Source: CAYNXB01 sp964401045 (GTDB lineage: Bacteria; Pseudomonadota; Alphaproteobacteria; Sphingomonadales; Sphingomonadaceae). From it: a DNA stretch of 14,370 nucleotides. The position numbers and the translations under genes were made by a program. Positions within the stretch are counted from its first letter, which is position 1, and each line of letters opens with the position of its first letter. The DNA lies in NCBI GenBank assembly GCA_964401045.1, contig CAYNXB010000071.1:1-14370 (forward strand), given 5' to 3'. The notes beneath the pieces are model-generated. The model made no database searches and had not been told where the DNA came from. It saw nothing but the letters and a program-made list of their open reading frames with translations. Positions 12,893-14,370 of the stretch are shown here, in pieces.

Positions 12893-14370
12893 TCAGCCGG
12901 ATGCGAGGGCCGCCAACAACAGCAGCGCCACGATGTTGGTGATCTTGATCATCGGGTTCACGGCCGGGCCGGCGGTGTCCTTGTAAGGATCGCCGACCGT
13001 GTCGCCGGTCACCGCGGCCTTGTGGGCTTCAGAGCCCTTGCCGCCGTGATTGCCGTCTTCGATGTACTTCTTGGCGTTGTCCCACGCACCGCCGCCGGCG
13101 GTCATGGAGATCGCCACGAACAGCCCGCCGACGATCACGCCGAGCAGCAACGCGCCGAGCGCGGCGAAGCCGTTGTTCTGCCCGGCAATCGCGGTGATCA
13201 CGAAGTACACCACAATCGGCGCCAGCACCGGCAGCAGCGAAGGAATGATCATTTCCTTGATCGCTGCCTTGGTGACGAGGTCCACGGTGCGGGCATAGTC
13301 CGGACGGCTGGTGCCGGCCATGATGCCCGGGTCCGCATGGAACTGATCGCGCACGTCCTTGACCACGTCGCCCGCAGCGCGGCCCACCGCGGTCATGCCC
13401 ATCGCGCCGAACAGGTACGGCAGCAATGCGCCGAGCAGCAGCCCGACGATCACGTATGGATTCTCGAGGCTGAAATCGACGTCGATGTTCGGGAAGAACT
13501 CGCGGAGGTCGGTGGTGTAGGCGGCGAACAGCACCAGCGCGGCGAGGCCGGCCGAACCGATCGCGTAGCCCTTGGTCACGGCCTTGGTGGTGTTGCCCAC
13601 GGCGTCGAGCGCGTCAGTCTTCTCACGCACGCTGTCGTCGAGGCCCGCCATTTCCGCGATGCCGCCGGCATTGTCGGTCACCGGACCGTAAGCGTCGAGC
13701 GCCACGACCATGCCGGCGAGCGCCAGCACTGCGGTCGCCGCGTAGGCGATGCCGAGCAGGCCCGCCAACTGATAGGCGATGATGATGCCGGCGACGATCA
13801 CCAGCGTCGGCAGCGCAGTCGATTCCAGCGAGATCGCCAGGCCCTGGATCACGTTTGTGCCGTGGCCCGTCTCGGACGCCTTGGCGATCGAGCGCACCGG
13901 GCGGTAGTTGGTGCCGGTATAGTATTCGGTGATCCAGATGATCAGGCCGGTAATCACGAGGCCGAGCATCGAGCACCAGAACAGGTCCCAACCGCTGAAC
14001 GCGGCCACCTGCGAGGAGAGCCCCTCGGCCGCGAGCGGATCGCCCGGATCGAGGTTCTGCGGATTGCCTCCGATCACCAGGCTCATGTCGCCGAGCGCCC
14101 AGTGCATCACCAGGTAGATCGCCGGGATCGAGAGGACCGCGGTGACGAGGAAGCCCTTGTACATCGCACCCATGATGTTGGTCCCGCCGCCGAGGCGGAC
14201 GAAGTAGGTGCCGATGATCGAGGTGACGATGCACGCGCCGCCGATCAGCAGCGGCAGCGCCATCAGCGGCAGCAGCGCATTGCCCAGCCCGCTGAGCAGC
14301 AGTGCCGTCAGGACCATGGTCGCCCCAACGGTGACCACATAGGTTTCAAACAGGTCGGCGGCCATGCCGG
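12893..14370 (-). CDS. hppA: Membrane-bound H+-translocating pyrophosphatase, C-terminal part (K+-independent type)
   Basis: Partial: the reading frame runs off the window at 14370, and 490 codons from the Met at 14365 are visible. That Met is internal, matching the GMAADLFETY segment of the family, so it is not the start. The protein is an integral inner-membrane pump that couples pyrophosphate hydrolysis to proton export, with many hydrophobic segments. Conserved cytoplasmic motifs are present: DAYGPVTDNAGGIAEM (224-239 of the visible part), EKTDALDAVGNTTKA (248-262) and DTVGDPYKDTAGPAVNP (455-471). The residue after GNTT is Lys (K261, codon 13583-13585), which marks the K+-independent class; K+-dependent enzymes have Ala there. 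A strong terminator follows, so it is likely monocistronic at its 3' end. Confidence 0.97.
   Translation of the reverse strand, partial: GMAADLFETYVVTVGATMVLTALLLSGLGNALLPLMALPLLIGGACIVTSIIGTYFVRLGGGTNIMGAMYKGFLVTAVLSIPAIYLVMHWALGDMSLVIGGNPQNLDPGDPLAAEGLSSQVAAFSGWDLFWCSMLGLVITGLIIWITEYYTGTNYRPVRSIAKASETGHGTNVIQGLAISLESTALPTLVIVAGIIIAYQLAGLLGIAYAATAVLALAGMVVALDAYGPVTDNAGGIAEMAGLDDSVREKTDALDAVGNTTKAVTKGYAIGSAGLAALVLFAAYTTDLREFFPNIDVDFSLENPYVIVGLLLGALLPYLFGAMGMTAVGRAAGDVVKDVRDQFHADPGIMAGTSRPDYARTVDLVTKAAIKEMIIPSLLPVLAPIVVYFVITAIAGQNNGFAALGALLLGVIVGGLFVAISMTAGGGAWDNAKKYIEDGNHGGKGSEAHKAAVTGDTVGDPYKDTAGPAVNPMIKITNIVALLLLAALASG

Noticed and set aside
1..14370. Mobile elements, CRISPR arrays, prophage, defence system
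   Set aside because: No transposase, integrase, attachment repeats next to tRNA-Phe, spaced repeat array or known defence protein was seen; base composition looks even.

Overview
This is a GC-rich chromosomal segment from an alphaproteobacterium, most likely Sphingomonadales (Erythrobacter, Sphingomonas or Novosphingobium type). The basis is the gene content and order: infA, maf, a half-length RNase E/G, yacG and tRNA-Phe in one array; a MipZ-like ATPase; a K+-independent H+-pyrophosphatase; and a long TonB-dependent receptor with a glycine-rich insertion. I see no insertion sequence, phage gene or CRISPR array. The window looks like ordinary core chromosome, with a few lineage-specific genes whose roles are open.

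Layout. 1-256 (minus) is the start of thioredoxin reductase, cut by the window edge. About 200 bp of divergent spacer separates it from a MarR-type regulator (457-951, plus). 964-3086 (minus) is a tight array that reads infA, maf, minimal RNase E/G, yacG, tRNA-Phe; the protein genes are spaced by 10 bp or overlap by 4-8 bp. A 236-bp spacer then precedes a large outer-membrane TonB-dependent receptor (3323-6232, plus), which starts at TTG. It converges with a MipZ-like ATPase (6323-7300, minus), and the gap between the two stops holds a paired inverted repeat. The mipZ-uvrC divergent spacer (7301-7493) carries a perfect 12-bp direct repeat, two small palindromes and a GANTC site; a second GANTC site overlaps the mipZ start codon. 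uvrC (7494-9434, plus) converges with a second minus-strand cluster: a GNAT/CelD-like acyltransferase (11500-12705), a JmjC/cupin-like Fe(II) dioxygenase (10646-11503, 4-bp overlap with the GNAT), a TesB-type acyl-CoA thioesterase (9733-10614) and a 68-residue two-helix membrane protein (9448-9654). The window ends in the C-terminal part of hppA (12893 onward, minus), which has a strong intrinsic terminator.

How the genes work together. The infA array joins translation initiation, nucleotide-pool surveillance, RNA processing, gyrase control and a tRNA, so it is a housekeeping information-processing unit. MipZ positions the division plane in alphaproteobacteria, and its upstream region has features that would suit cell-cycle control. 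The GNAT-JmjC pair, perhaps with TesB, is the best candidate here for an undescribed function. The two genes are translationally coupled, both are recognisable enzymes, and neither has an obvious substrate. The other lead is the receptor insertion, which holds two matching Cys-ended helical motifs inside an RG/G-rich linker. No stretch longer than about 240 bp lacks a gene.
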